From Craspedostauros australis (Eukaryota; Bacillariophyta; Bacillariophyceae; Mastogloiales; Achnanthaceae): a stretch of 64,000 nucleotides of DNA. The translations under genes and the position numbers were made by a program. Below the pieces are notes generated by a model. The model saw only the letters and a program-made list of their open reading frames with translations, made no database searches and had not been told where the DNA came from. The stretch is from positions 310,001-374,000 of the forward strand of contig JAMXDE010000028.1 in NCBI GenBank assembly GCA_026770025.1, written 5' to 3'. Shown here one piece after another: positions 31,960-43,556 of this stretch (the first letter of the stretch is position 1; each line of letters opens with the position of its first letter).

Positions 31960-34900
31960 TCAATCCTCACAGGACATCTGCGAAAAAGGAAACTCCTCCA
32001 TGTTCATGTTCAGGTTCTTGCTGCTCTCCTTCCACGCTGGATTCGCGAGTGCGAACAGAACGTCCGTATCCTCTGGCGTTTCTTCCTCGTCGTGCTCTCC
32101 GTCGTGCTCTCCCTTCTCCTCTTCTTGCTCTTCTCCTGCTGCAACCAGCGAGACTGACGACTGGCTTTCGTCAAATACCACGCTGGACGTTTGTTGCGAT
32201 CCTCCTTCCATCTGCGTTGGGACTTGTGTTGGAACCGCTTTCTCTTCCTCAACCACCGGTGGGACACTTTTCTGCGTTGTTTTCGTGTTGGCAAACGCCG
32301 CAAACCGGCTGGCGAGCGTACTCGTAGATGTGCTGATGTTGGTGGTAATGGTGGCGGCGGCGGCAGAGTCTTGCGTGCTGTTCGTGACAGGCTTCGACTG
32401 TGTCATTGGCTTTGGCTTTGCCTTCGTTGCTGGCTGTGGCTGTGGCTTTGGGATAATCTCGGTTGTGGGAGTCTCCTCGTTCTCGATGGACATCGCCTTG
32501 CCTTCCTCTTCAACGCTTGCTGCTTCCCTTGCAATTGTGCCAGTATGTTCCGTCCCACGTTCTGCATTGTTGCTTGTCTTCTCAGCCGTCTTGGCATTTG
32601 CCTGCATGTCTTTCTGCCTTGGCCTGTATCTCTGGAATACGCCGGATTCATTCGACTTGGTGAGCGCGCCATTTTCGTACAAACGGATCAAAGTGCTGAC
32701 GTCTTGCTGCTGTTGCTCACTCTGGTTGCCTTGTCTACGTCGTTGCTCCGCGTTCGCTTTGCGGCGCGATAACGTGCGTTGTCCCAGCAGAGTCATGTGG
32801 ACATAGCCCTTGGCGTTGCCTTCACCCATCCCGTCACCACCGACGACATTGCCCGGCGAAACAACAGGGCATTCTTCGATGACGTGCGCATACGGCGTCG
32901 CATCGCCAACCACGACGGCGTCCGGAAGCGGGTACAGACGCAGAGCATGATCGCAGTTCCAAAACAAGGGCCGTTGATGCGGTGCGACGGGGACCAAATG
33001 CCCCTGCTCGACGATGGTGCGTGCGCAACGCAGGCTTGCGGAGCCTTCAACATCGCCGTTGCGGAATTGCAGCACCTGCGTCTGCATCAGCAGATCGCTG
33101 AGGCCTTGACGGAATAGCACGATCTCCTGCTCGCCGTACGCGATGCGACAAGGATTGGTCGCCATGCGCCAGTGCTCGATGCCCGACAGGAGAGATTGTG
33201 CCGGCGAGCGCAACGCAGGCTGCGGCAGGACAGGAAGGCTCGTGTCGGATGGTCCAGGAACGAAGATCAGTTGCGTGTGCTTGGCGACGAAGGGATACGA
33301 TTCGGTGATGATCGTTGCCAGCTCCTTCAGCGGATGAGCCGATGCCGCTCGCCCACCTGAAGCGCTGCATGACGAAGAGCTGCACATGGAGGACGACGTG
33401 AGCGTCATGCGAGCCTTGTTGCTGGTGCTGCTGAAATTTCCCAAGAAGCATACGGCCGCATGCTGATACTGGCGTCGTTCGATGATGCCGAGGATCCTGC
33501 GGATTTCATCCATGACCTCAAGTTGATCCATGTGGCACTGGGATATGATGTACAGTTGAAGGGGTGGCAGCGAAGGCTTGTTCAGCATGCCTGTGCCACT
33601 GATGAGGCCCGTGCTGGCAGCGGCGATGCAGTATGGTGGCATGGGCACAACAGATCGGGATGTCGCTTGGCTTTCGGCCGGCGGGAAGCCAAGGTGATGC
33701 ACGACGAAGACGGCGCTGTCAGATTCGTACACACCCTGCACGAGGACCATGGAATGGTCTGTCACGAATCCATCAAGTGCGCTTGCATCCTTCTCCCCGT
33801 CGTCATCGCCGTTGTTGTCGCTGCTGCTGTTGTCGCTGTTGTTGTTGTTGTTGTTGTTTTTATCGTTGCCTTGCGTAGCTGCGGACTTGGCAATCGTCAT
33901 GTCCAGAACAACCTGCCCCGTTGGATCCTCCAGCACGAAAGGATGATGCTGTGATAGTAACGCGGCGGAACTGTCATCCACGGAAGCCTTCTTGAGCTGG
34001 ATGGTGGAGTCATTGTTGTACTTGAGCAAACCAAACAGCACCAGCGTGGTGCTGTGCCCGTGTTCCGAATCGTTGCTCTTGGTTCCCAGCAAACGATCGA
34101 TGGAGGTGAGCGACAGCGCAGGCCTTGCAGGTTGATTCAGAGCGTCTGGAGACATCCAGAAGTTGCCCTGACGTGTGGCCTGGCCGCGTGCGCGAGACGA
34201 GCGGAACAGCTCATGTCGCATCAAGCGCTGCTGGATCAGGGCGTACCGCTGGATCATGCGATCCACCTTGTCCTGCGCGGATCCCAGAATGACTGAGACT
34301 TGGGCAACCGCCCTGCTGTGATGACCCTCGTAGCCGAACTGCTGCCTCAGCGGATCGTACGACAAGCGTGGCATGTGGAACGCGGACACGACATTGAACG
34401 GGATTTTCGTTGTCGCCGATGATGATGATGATGATGATGACGACTTCAGTGTCTCAATGGTCGTATTGCCGCCCTGCGGGTTTCCATGTGTCGCGCTGCT
34501 CGTACCATCCTGATCGTTCAATGTCGTCTGTTCTGCATTTTGCTTGCGCTTTTGGATGGCAAATGCATCCCTGATGGATGTTAACGATTGTGACGCAGAA
34601 GGTTGCGTCGTCCTGTTTCTGGAGGATGCGACAGCTGTGGAGCGGCTTCTTCCGCCATTGCGCGCAGTCCTTCTCAGACCAATTCGTGCGCCATCACCAT
34701 CACCATCATCGCCATCATCGTCAAGCATGTGCTGTTCATCGTTTTCATGTCCGTGCCCGTTTGGCTGCGCCTTATCTGCTGCTGCAGATTGCGCGGCAGA
34801 TGCTGCCTTGGTGGCGTCGTACAAGCCCTGCAACGCCTCACTCCACAGCTCGGCAGTGATGATCAGCGGTCCGCCAGCCACGCTGCCGCCAGAGGCGTTG

Positions 34901-35145
34901 CGCGGATGGATCCGTTGCAGATGCTGCAACACCGCCACGAAGTCATCCATGTGATGGATGGATAGCGTGCCATCATCACGTCCACTAACCGTTGCATTTG
35001 ATCGGTTGCTTCGATTGCCGTTTCCATTTCCGTTGCCGTTTCCGGCGTTATTTCCGCAGCACTCCTGGACGGCCTTGAGAGCAGCCGGCTGCAGGATGAA
35101 CCCGTGCTGCTTGCACGTGCGGATGAGAATGCGTCGGTTCACCAT
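31960..35145 (-). CDS. POLE2: DNA polymerase epsilon subunit 2 (B subunit), 1,061 aa with long C-terminal extension
   Basis: POLE2/Dpb2 is the non-catalytic second subunit of the leading-strand polymerase and helps tether it to the CMG helicase. The start chosen is ATG 35145 (MVNRRILIRTCKQHGFILQP); the frame is open further upstream but lacks family features. An OB-fold segment carries HPFVLEDPTGQVVLD (about 400) and VLVQGVYESDSAVFVVHHLG, interrupted by an Asn/Asp-rich run. The degenerate phosphoesterase domain follows (about 528-770): QLYIISQCHM, FVPGPSDTSLPVLPQP, TNPCRIAYGEQEIVLF, RTIVEQGHLVPV, FWNCDHALRLYPLPD, EECPVVSPGN. These match the animal protein closely. After about 782, where animal POLE2 ends, some 280 further residues continue in the same frame, Gln/Glu/Thr-rich with RLYENGALTKSNESGVFQRY near their start. 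A GAT run encodes a Ser tract near residue 240. Confidence 0.9.
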   Translation of the reverse strand: MVNRRILIRTCKQHGFILQPAALKAVQECCGNNAGNGNGNGNGNRSNRSNATVSGRDDGTLSIHHMDDFVAVLQHLQRIHPRNASGGSVAGGPLIITAELWSEALQGLYDATKAASAAQSAAADKAQPNGHGHENDEQHMLDDDGDDGDGDGARIGLRRTARNGGRSRSTAVASSRNRTTQPSASQSLTSIRDAFAIQKRKQNAEQTTLNDQDGTSSATHGNPQGGNTTIETLKSSSSSSSSSATTKIPFNVVSAFHMPRLSYDPLRQQFGYEGHHSRAVAQVSVILGSAQDKVDRMIQRYALIQQRLMRHELFRSSRARGQATRQGNFWMSPDALNQPARPALSLTSIDRLLGTKSNDSEHGHSTTLVLFGLLKYNNDSTIQLKKASVDDSSAALLSQHHPFVLEDPTGQVVLDMTIAKSAATQGNDKNNNNNNNSDNSSSDNNGDDDGEKDASALDGFVTDHSMVLVQGVYESDSAVFVVHHLGFPPAESQATSRSVVPMPPYCIAAASTGLISGTGMLNKPSLPPLQLYIISQCHMDQLEVMDEIRRILGIIERRQYQHAAVCFLGNFSSTSNKARMTLTSSSMCSSSSCSASGGRAASAHPLKELATIITESYPFVAKHTQLIFVPGPSDTSLPVLPQPALRSPAQSLLSGIEHWRMATNPCRIAYGEQEIVLFRQGLSDLLMQTQVLQFRNGDVEGSASLRCARTIVEQGHLVPVAPHQRPLFWNCDHALRLYPLPDAVVVGDATPYAHVIEECPVVSPGNVVGGDGMGEGNAKGYVHMTLLGQRTLSRRKANAEQRRRQGNQSEQQQQDVSTLIRLYENGALTKSNESGVFQRYRPRQKDMQANAKTAEKTSNNAERGTEHTGTIAREAASVEEEGKAMSIENEETPTTEIIPKPQPQPATKAKPKPMTQSKPVTNSTQDSAAAATITTNISTSTSTLASRFAAFANTKTTQKSVPPVVEEEKAVPTQVPTQMEGGSQQTSSVVFDESQSSVSLVAAGEEQEEEKGEHDGEHDEEETPEDTDVLFALANPAWKESSKNLNMNMEEFPFSQMSCED

Positions 35146-36969
35146 GTTCGCACAAATAGAGCTCGTACTGTTGTCTTGGTACAGGTATGCTGGGCTGCTT
35201 GTTGTTTGTTGTTTGCTTTGCGGAAAATGCTGTCCTCGGCTGTTCCCTGTATGACTCGGTGATACGACGCTTTGAAGGAAAACGCAGTGTGATGTGCCAA
35301 CTCTCTCTCTCTCCACTATCGCATTGTGCGTTCTGCTCAATGTGGAAACAGACTGAATTGGCGATCGCCAACAAGGAACACGACTATTGTTGTTCAGAAT
35401 GCCAAATCGCCATTTGCGTCTTGTTCGTTTTCAAATCAATTTTTGGCGCGAAGTGCCTGTTGAATCGAATGGTTCGGAAACATGTGTTTGGTCGAACCAT
35501 TCGTTGACGTCCCACATGAGTGGACTGGACTCGGTTCTCCAGTGGACTGACAAGCGATACCGTTCCCCAACGTACTCCAACTTCCGAACCACCCATCAAT
35601 TCCTCTGTTTTTGTCCAGCATCATGACTTTGTCACAACAAACGCATCACCCAATCGCCATCCATCTCGGTCTTGATCACATCATCGTCCTGTGTGTGCTT
35701 GAGAGAGGGGGGAGAAACTGCTCTTTGCGTCACAGCGTGTCATGTCACGTCACGTCATCATTTTTTGTTCTGTTTGATTTGATTGGCGTGCACCATGAAC
35801 ATCGGAGCCAATGTCAATAGAGTGCATGTGATGTGTCCACACACACACACAAGGGCAAGCGAATCCACGAACAGAGAGTAGCAAAAAGATCTGTTTGCTC
35901 GCGATTCCTCTGGGCGGATTGCTGCGTCTGGAACAGGCTGTCGTCAACTCGGACTTCCATTCGCAGCCACTCGCGTGGGGCACTTTCCAGGTTAATTGGT
36001 GTACTGCTCGTTCAGGCGACCCCATTCAGGGTCTTCAGTGATGCTTCGATGCGCTCGCCGGATGGTGCGGGACGAGCACACATACGGTAACGACCTTCAT
36101 GCAAGTCGGGAGTGCTATCAACATCATATCATCCACTACAAAAGACGGCGACATGCCTGTACTCGTCCACGTGTCGACCGCCTATTCCTAAACAGTATTC
36201 TGATGATGTGATGTGATGTAATTGAGGAGTTGAAATCTTGCCTGGCGTGTGGGCGGGAGCATGCGTCCTCGTACCCAGACAAAGCAACAGTGGTGCGCAT
36301 CAATCTCTGGTGGTGTATTGTGCGTACAATGCACGTGTTCCATACAGTAATACTATGATAGTTCGAGTACTCCAGTGTATTGAAGACAGTAGTGTTGTGA
36401 GTTATCGGCTAACATGGATCATTTTAAGTCAATGATTTAGGACCATCACGTGCGGATGGTCGTGAGAGTAAATACTCTGTGTTCTTGTTGCCTGTTCGCA
36501 TTGTTTGCGTGCAATTGTGTGTTTCTTAAGTTGAGGATGTGTTGAGTGAGATTGTAGTGTACAGATTGATTTGATTTGATTTGATGTGTTGTGTGTTGCT
36601 TTGATGTATGGTGCTGTTGAGATTGCACGAGAACGAGAGATCCTCCGTAGCTAGGATGGAGGTGTCTGGAACGCTGGGCACGGCAGATGGACACGGAAGA
36701 TTGGTTCCAGAGCCTCTTCACCCCATGTGCCAGGAGGTCCTTGCTGATGTACGAGTAGTCTTGTAGTGCGTGCCTACGATGAGGCGCCGGCGATTCGTGC
36801 CGGTTGCGCCCGTCCCCAGCCAAATGCTGACCGGGGAGGAGGACTAGAGTGCATCGGGGAGAGGTGTTGCAGATTCGCGTGGAGGTGTGTGGAAGTCTGT
36901 GCAGGGCAGTGAAGGTACATCATGGAGCACCTGAACTGTTCCTGTTCCTGCGACCGCACCTGCGCTTGA
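35146..36969. other. Intergenic region between POLE2 and the cyclin gene
   Basis: 1.8 kb holding the POLE2 promoter side and the cyclin 3' side. Features seen: CACACACAC at about 35839-35848, a (GATTT) run at about 36564-36582, and a short CT run at 35311-35319. No ORF here has recognisable domains. Confidence 0.55.
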
Positions 36970-38609
36970 TTACATGCGGTGAGTGTGGAGGACGCTCACG
37001 GGAGAAGACTTGCCGGAGGGATCCGCGCTGTCCTTGGCGTTCATCATGTGCTGGATGCTGCTTGGGACCGGGGATTCCTGGAGGAGGAGCGAGAGACGCT
37101 GCCTGCAGGCCAGGATGGCGGGGTCGTTGGCGAAGAGGCCGATCTCCTGCAGACGCATGATGTCCGCGCTGGAATGGGCCGGGTTCATGCCGAAGACCTC
37201 GCGGGCATTGAGGATTGCCGCGAAGGCGATGTCCCCCGCGCTGAAGGGTACGAAGTAGTAGTCGAGGACGGAGAGCTCGATCATGTACCGGATGATGTCG
37301 TAGAACTCCTTGGTGGTTCCATCGAGCGTCATCATCATGTGATCTACGAGCGTGTGGGCCGTCGGTGGGTGGACGAACCACTGGAGGGACCGCAGCACCT
37401 CGACCTCCATGGTCTGAACTTGCTCGATGGTGAAGACTCCCTTGCTGAACATGAGGATGGCCTCCATGGTGGAGTTGGATCCTGGGACTGCGATGTGCCT
37501 GTACTCGTAGAGCTTGATGGCAAGGTAGAGGCAGGTCATGGACAGCAGCTGGAAGGCGTGCTTGTCGATGGGATCTTGGCTCATGGAGAGGTACCGATCA
37601 ACGTGGCTCATCGTGATGGCCACGATCTCGCGATCCATGTGGAAGTAGTCGACGACTGTCGGGTGCAGTTGTATTCAACGGTTGTGCAAGCGGATATGCA
37701 GGTGGATATGCAAGTGGGGTGTGGATGTGGATGTGAGTGTGTGCGGAAGGGACTGGAAAGACGCGAGGGACGTAGCATTGACGCATCACACCAGCCCGAC
37801 AGACGCAGCTGCTCCGAAAGCAAAGGCTCCGGCCATCCGATGTTGGCCGTGCATCGAAGTGAATCGAGACGACGTTGAGCACAGCCCTCCCTTCTCATGG
37901 CTCAGACATGGTGGACGATGGCGTCGTTGGCCATGCCATCAGCCACCTGTTTGGCACAAGCACAGGGGTGCCGGGCATGATGGGAGGAATGGAGGCGGTT
38001 CCCTCGCAGTGGTGTTCTCGTCGACATCGACGTGGGCGTTGCTACTTTGCTCCTGCTGTACGTACCTTGGTATGCCCAGTCGCAGATCTTCTCTCGCCAC
38101 AGAGGGTTGATTCCTCCGACGCTGGTGGCGATGGACCCCTCCTTGCTGATGGCCTTCGTGCCTCCCGCTGCTGATGCCTGATCGTGTTGATGGCTGGCAG
38201 TAGCAGCAGCAGCAGCAGCAGCAGCTGATGAGACGGCGTTGTATCGCTGCTGGTCTGCCTCTGTGTGGGACTTTCGTCGCTTGTTGGGCCCGCAGGCGGA
38301 ATGGTCGTTGTCGTCATGGCGCCTGTGGTGCCGCTGTTGTGGTTGTGGTTGTTGTTGATGGTGATGATCGTTGTGATGGTGATGGTTGTCCTGCTTGTGC
38401 TGATCGTTGTCCTGGTGCTGATGATGCTGGTGATGCTGACGATGGACATCGGATGCAGCAGCTGCGGATCTCTCGCGCAGCTGCCCCTGCATTCTATCTA
38501 TGTAATTGTTGCATGCGTATATGGTTGATGCTTTCTCCAACAGTACCTTCGATCGTTCGTATACGTCCACCATCTCTTCAAGACTCTTCAAGACTCTTCG
38601 AACCAACAC
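36970..38609 (-). CDS. Diatom-type cyclin, 409 aa, two exons
   Basis: Exon 1 is 38609-38066 and exon 2 is 37655-36970. A 410-bp GT-AG intron (donor GTACGT, acceptor CGACAG) lies inside the cyclin box, and the rejoined codon gives WAYQ-VVDYFHMDRE. The cyclin N-fold runs from LWREKICDW (about 170) through REIVAITMSHVDRYLS, HAFQLLSMTCLYLAIKLYE and the Glu-rich region to VLRSLQWFVHPPTAHTLVD (about 290). The C-fold includes MIELSVLDYYFVPFSAGDIAFAAILNA. A cyclin of this form should activate a CDK and help time the cell cycle; stramenopiles carry expanded lineage-specific families of such cyclins. The N-terminus (about 55-140) is His/Gln-rich with an Ala tract encoded by a CAG/CTG repeat at 38200-38226, and has a basic patch PNKRRK (nuclear signal candidate). 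The partner CDK is unknown. Confidence 0.88.
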
Positions 38610-39473
38610 ACAACCAAATAGCCTTCAGTCCGGGCACCTGCTCCGACCAAAAATCCAACCAAAGCAAAACGTCCGTGAATCCGTTTTGTGGGTTGATTGG
38701 GCGCAGATGGCCACCACCGCAGCAATCACCACAAAACCGCAGCAACGGATGAGGCGCAGAATTCCTCTGCCTTCTGCTCCTGTTGCTGCTCTTGTTGCCG
38801 TTGACCGAGGAACTCTCTGTTGGGGAGGCCAACGCGCAGCCCCATCCATCATGCCGCACTTCTACCAGCGACCCACGTATTTTTAGGCAATAACACGAAG
38901 AATTGCCTGCGAAATCGGGGCGCCTCCGCTTCTGCGCGGCTGTTGGGGTTGTTCCCGTACCTCGTACCCCGCCGTACAGCGCCTACCAGGATGGTGCCCG
39001 TGTCCCCAGAACGTGGTGAACCATCGCATGGCATGTCACACACACAGACACACGCAAAGTTGGGGGACGCGCGTGGCCCTGCGCATCATCAAAATACGGG
39101 CACAAATGATTTGCGGACTGTGGTCAGGGTTCAGTTTCGGCAGTTTTCGCGATCGGCACAAGGAGGACTGGGCGAGAAATCTCTCAACCTTTCTTCCCTG
39201 AGCTGTCGCGAGAAGGACAAGCGCGATGCCAATAGTTGATTGGTACACTGATTCCTTCGTTGCTTTCAGTACCAACGCAGCGCGGCCAACAGAGTGTGCC
39301 GAATGTCCTACCGTATATCAAAATAATTAAAGCGATCCACATTGTGCTCCCCATTTGCTGGCCACGTCATGTCCGTTTTTCGTTGTTTTGGACAATCACG
39401 GCACTAATTGTTTCGATACGGTTCTGTATGTGGGCTTAACGAACGAAGTCCGCAAACGTCATCGGATTTCCAA
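38610..39473. other. Intergenic region upstream of the cyclin
   Basis: The cyclin promoter side. Short ORFs with low-complexity translations are present and none is supported. A run of CACACACAGACACACG is at about 39038-39053. Confidence 0.5.
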
Positions 39474-40061
39474 ATGCCGCACCCTCCAAGGGAGGTCGCC
39501 TTTCAAACCTCTGTTTCTCCCTTCAGATCACTGGAAGCCCAATCAAAACCGAACACGGTGACCTCCCCAATCATCCAAAACCTCCATCCTCGACCACAAA
39601 TAACACCCGAGCGACACACTGATTCGACCCTTGGTTTTGCGCCCACCACAGAATCGGCACCGAAAGCCAAAGATTCGGTGGGGAGCCAGCCAGAGGAGCA
39701 GAAACGGCCCGCTGTTCTCCTCTGCTCTACGAGCATGCACACGTACGGATGGTACGACGCTGTTCGTCTGCGCCAGACCACCATAATTCCTCTGTACCTG
39801 ATCATCGGCACCACCAACGCTGTGTGCTTCACGATCTCCGCCTTCACACATACGCCACTCGTGGAGGGGAGATGGTGGGCAGATCGTATCTTTCGGATTC
39901 TGAGTTGTACCTACACGCTCGTACGTGTCCTCGCATATATCATTGGCATTCTTCCTTTCCGTTTTCTGCAGTTGTTCGTCCTTCTGCTGTTTCTGGCCGA
40001 CGCAGTTGTTCTTGCTGCCGTCGCAAGTGCTCCATCGGTACCCTATACTTGTATTGTATAA
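39474..40061 (+). CDS. Possible small membrane protein of unknown function (195 aa, or 108 aa from the inner ATG)
   Basis: The open frame has ATGs at 39474 and 39735. The part after 39735 (MHTYGWYDAVRLRQTTIIPL) looks the more protein-like. It holds three hydrophobic stretches (IIPLYLIIGTTNAVCFTISA; LSCTYTLVRVLAYIIGILPF; FLQLFVLLLFLADAVVLAAV) separated by a charged loop (PLVEGRWWADRIFR). This suggests a small three-span membrane protein. The stretch before it is Pro/Ser/Thr-rich and may be untranslated. I do not recognise the family. No splice sites were confidently identified, so the call rests only on the open frame and hydropathy. Confidence 0.35.
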   Translation: MPHPPREVAFQTSVSPFRSLEAQSKPNTVTSPIIQNLHPRPQITPERHTDSTLGFAPTTESAPKAKDSVGSQPEEQKRPAVLLCSTSMHTYGWYDAVRLRQTTIIPLYLIIGTTNAVCFTISAFTHTPLVEGRWWADRIFRILSCTYTLVRVLAYIIGILPFRFLQLFVLLLFLADAVVLAAVASAPSVPYTCIV

Positions 40062-42397
40062 TGCATATCATCGATCGTACGCACGTAGTTGCGGCATCCT
40101 ACCATCTCAAGTACTATATTCTACGATCTACTCTATCCGTTGGCAATACAATATGTATTATTCTATTATATATTATATTGTACAGTGCATGCTTTGCAGT
40201 TCATGGTGTGCAATTCGAGCAACACCATCTTCCCTGCGTGACAACGATCCTGAATAGAACAGAACAGAGCAGAGCAGATCACAGCCAAGCAGAGCATTTG
40301 AATCATATTCCGGGAACAACGATGGCAGTTGCGCTCACTTCAATCAGATGCTGCTGGCTCGACGCACGGCATTGGCATTTTGTCATCGGCAACTCGCTTC
40401 GTTGCCATTGGTTGGAAGCGCCTTCACTCGGATGGCATCGTACCCGGGTCATGTTGTGGTGCAATTGGCTGGTTGTTTGGTTGCCATGCCTGCTTTGTCA
40501 TGTCTTCCTTGCATTCAGTTCAATCCAGCGTCAGTGCGAGATCTTCCTCCCAAGAACAAGCTTGGTATGCATATATGGCAGCTTGTTCTGTGTGTCTAAA
40601 CATGCTCTACTCGGATGTGGCGAGGATAACGAATGTATCGATTTCTTCCATCGCAACCAAGACCAGTTGCGACTTGTCTGCCGTTGGCCGGTTCGTCGCA
40701 TGCTGTCAGAGGTCGACCTCGGCAGGTCAAAGGATGGATGGAAGCATGAGAGAAGTCGGACTCCTCGAAGGCTGTGGGATGCGAATCACAAGGGAAGAAC
40801 TCAGCACATGCTGGAGAAACCCCGAGGGGGGGGGGGGGCGGATGATGCACTGCGAACGAACGTTTCTGGAGAGTGGAGAGGTGCCGGGTCCATCTGCGAG
40901 AAGCATTCACATTGCTGCCGCGTTCGCAGTATGCTCCCGCCATCACCATGGTAAAAGATCGGTTTCAGCCAGCGACCTGTCTGGTTCAACTGCTCATACC
41001 ATTGGGTATTGCCAAGTGTTGTCCACAACTTGCAATTCGGGACGATTTGAACAGAGATCGAAACATCCGTTCTTGGGGGGCAGTTCAAAATGCAATAATT
41101 GGCTCTATTTCATAGCGTTCAAGTCATAAATTGCTTGTTTCCGCCTAGTTCTTATCCTCGACGGAAGAATATGGAATTTTTGTTCTTTTTTGGATAATTG
41201 GTGCTTTCCCCCCAAAATTCGCCCGAGTTGCTTTCGCTCTTCGTCATTGCTCCATTTCCCCACTTTACACTGCGTCGGTGTTTGCTGCGCGTGTTTTCGT
41301 CTCCGGTTCGCGCAAAACAAGGCTGCTGTCTTGGGCCAGCACAGAGCACACAAAACTCACAACCCCAACACTCTCCACAGAGATCGTTGCTCCACAGAGC
41401 ACTTTGTTCCTGTTACAATCACAATCACAACAACAACCACAACAGGTACAGCAACATCACCACCGCAACAGTGTTTCGTCCATGGGTGGCTCCTGTATGC
41501 GATGCAACTGGAATTCATCTCTTCGAACAGTTCTTCCTGCACCAGCAATGATGTCCGGTGAATTAGTTGCTTGGTTGCCACTGTGCCACAGCAACAATGG
41601 AATGCTTGGCTGTAGTTCGTTGTATGCCTCAATTTGTGTTCGATACACGTTGTGTTCGCCCATCATGCAGATCGAACAAGGGGCTTCCTGTGGGTGGCTG
41701 CATTCCCTCCATGCACAAAACTGTCCATTTGCTTGCACTCCTTGTCCTGGTTTCCGGATGACCAGGACCGCCATGGTAGGATTGCAACGGAGGTGATTCT
41801 GTCCACACCGTCTCTCTGGATTTTGGTGTCCTTCTTTTGTTGTTGTCAGGTGTGTTGGTACAGCCGTTCGTTCCTTCGTTGACATGTCAATGACTATCCT
41901 TGTTGTTGGGAATGAGGTTCATGTGCATGCTCGTATTGTCAGTTCTGTTGAGATCATCAACATACAGTGGGGCATTTTAGTGTCGACCTTCTAGGCATCG
42001 CAAAACACTCCGAAGCTGGTGGGGATGCCATGCTCCTTTTCGTACATCCGCATTATCTACATGCCACCCTCAAGCAAGGTGCATTGCAGTGAACAGCTAA
42101 ACATGCATTGTGTTGTGGAACCATAACAGTGTTGTGTTGGCCATTCGTGCTACATGCTTGTTGTAGTCTTTTCTCTGGAGGTGCCTGTGTTGTTTTCCGT
42201 TTTCCTTCTCACGACATGGGTGCTCGCACATGCGTACGCACTTCTGCAATTCACTGACAGCCACAACAAACTCCATTGCAGGTATCGCCATCAACGCAAA
42301 TGACTAACAACAACGCAGCTACTTGTGCAACACCAGATGAACGATACGAGATTGAGGTGGGGACTATGTGATAACATTCTATTATGTGCCAGACGGC
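40062..42397. other. Gene-poor interval upstream of the transposase region
   Basis: 2.3 kb with several overlapping ORFs (for example at 40329 and 41278) but no domain features. AT-rich stretches are at 40100-40200, a 13-base G run at about 40825-40838, and CAACAACC/ACAATCAC repeats at about 41415-41450. One end of the Harbinger-type element should lie here, but I could not identify a terminal inverted repeat by eye. Confidence 0.5.
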
Positions 42398-43556
42398 TTA
42401 CTCCCGTCCAGAGCTGCTGTCATCGCTGCTTGTGCCATCACTCATTGTACTGCTGCTGCTGATGCCCTCACTTGTTGTGCTGTTGGTCTCCTCGCTTCTG
42501 GCTTCGTCCTCCACCATTTCCTCCATATCCACCTCCCGTGAGGTGTCTGCTCCTGAGGGGGGCGCCAGTGATGCCACCCAATTCTCCATTTCCCTGATAT
42601 CCGCCATGGTCTCCTGCAGGTCAAACAAAGGATTTTCATCCTGCAGTTCGAATTGTGTGATAGCTGCGATGGCATACATTGCCAGTTGGTGTTTGCAAAG
42701 TTGGTGCCGCCACTCCACCCGCAAGCACTTCCAGTTTTTGAAGCGTTTGTGAACTGTTTCGTGCCTTGCACGTATCACTCCATTGTATCTGGTCCTCTCA
42801 ATGCAACACAAAGGCTCACCCCTGTAGCTTTGATCCGCAATCACCTGCTCCCCTTCGTCCAGTTCCTGCCTCAGCTTGCGTCGAAAAATGGTTACATCAT
42901 TCCACTCCCCACATGGAAATGGACCCTCGACCCAAACAAGATGGCCAGTCTGAATGCACACACCAGTCTCGTATCTGAGGCCTGCCCCATTGAATTTGTG
43001 AGAGTACCAATCTGTGTCGAAAGGATTGGGCTCCACAATCCGAAAGTCAGTGCCATCCACGGACATGAAAACAGTGTTGTGAACAACACTGCCATTCTTT
43101 CGTTCCTCTATTCTGATCTGCAGTGATACAAAAAGGAACTTGAGCATGTGCAAGGGATGTGAGGCATGTCAGGCAAGCACACGCATTCAAGCCATCTCCG
43201 CACACAGCACCAAGTTCACTCACCTTTGTTCTGCTCAGTCGCGCAATGCCTTCCAAAACAATCCATGTCAACTTCATTAATGTTCTGCGATCCCTATTCA
43301 GCATCACTGAAAGAATCTCCCATGGACTGTATTGCTTCAGGAATACGAGTGCACCAAGCATGTGGTTGATTGTGGTGTTGCCTGGTAGCAGCCTGTCTTG
43401 TGTCAGTGCTGTCCATACTGCAGAAGCCACTGCGATGCTGGTCCCATACGTCCTGCGGAAAAGGATGGTGAGCCATGGGGGTTGCTCCATGCAAGTGAGC
43501 ATGTCCACGTCGCGACCCACAATTTGCATACCAGAGTGGGCAATCTCGACCTCCAT
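42398..43556 (-). CDS. PIF/Harbinger-type transposase, 350 aa, two exons, intact
   Basis: Exon 1 is 43556-43224 and exon 2 is 43117-42398, across a 106-bp GT-AG intron (donor GTGAGT, acceptor CACTGCAG) in phase 0. Exon 1 has the N-terminal helical DNA-binding segment typical of the family (FLKQYSPWEILSVMLNRDRR). Exon 2 is the DDE_4-type nuclease. The first Asp is in VFMSVDGTDFRI, the second in QVIADQSYRGE and the Glu in ARHETVHKRFKNWKCL, followed by the family's R-W-R-H-x-L-C-K-H region and an acidic Ser/Glu-rich tail. All three catalytic positions are kept and there is no frame damage, so it may be active. The enzyme cuts and pastes elements with short inverted termini, usually with a second DNA-binding protein; the gene at 45975 is a candidate partner. 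Confidence 0.85.

Noticed and set aside
35146..35340. 65 extra N-terminal residues for POLE2
   Set aside because: They lack family features, whereas MVNRRILIRTCKQHGF at 35145 matches the expected beginning of the B subunit.
40329..41129. 266-aa plus-strand ORF
   Set aside because: It overlaps a second long ORF in another frame, shows no domain pattern and runs through a 13-base G tract.
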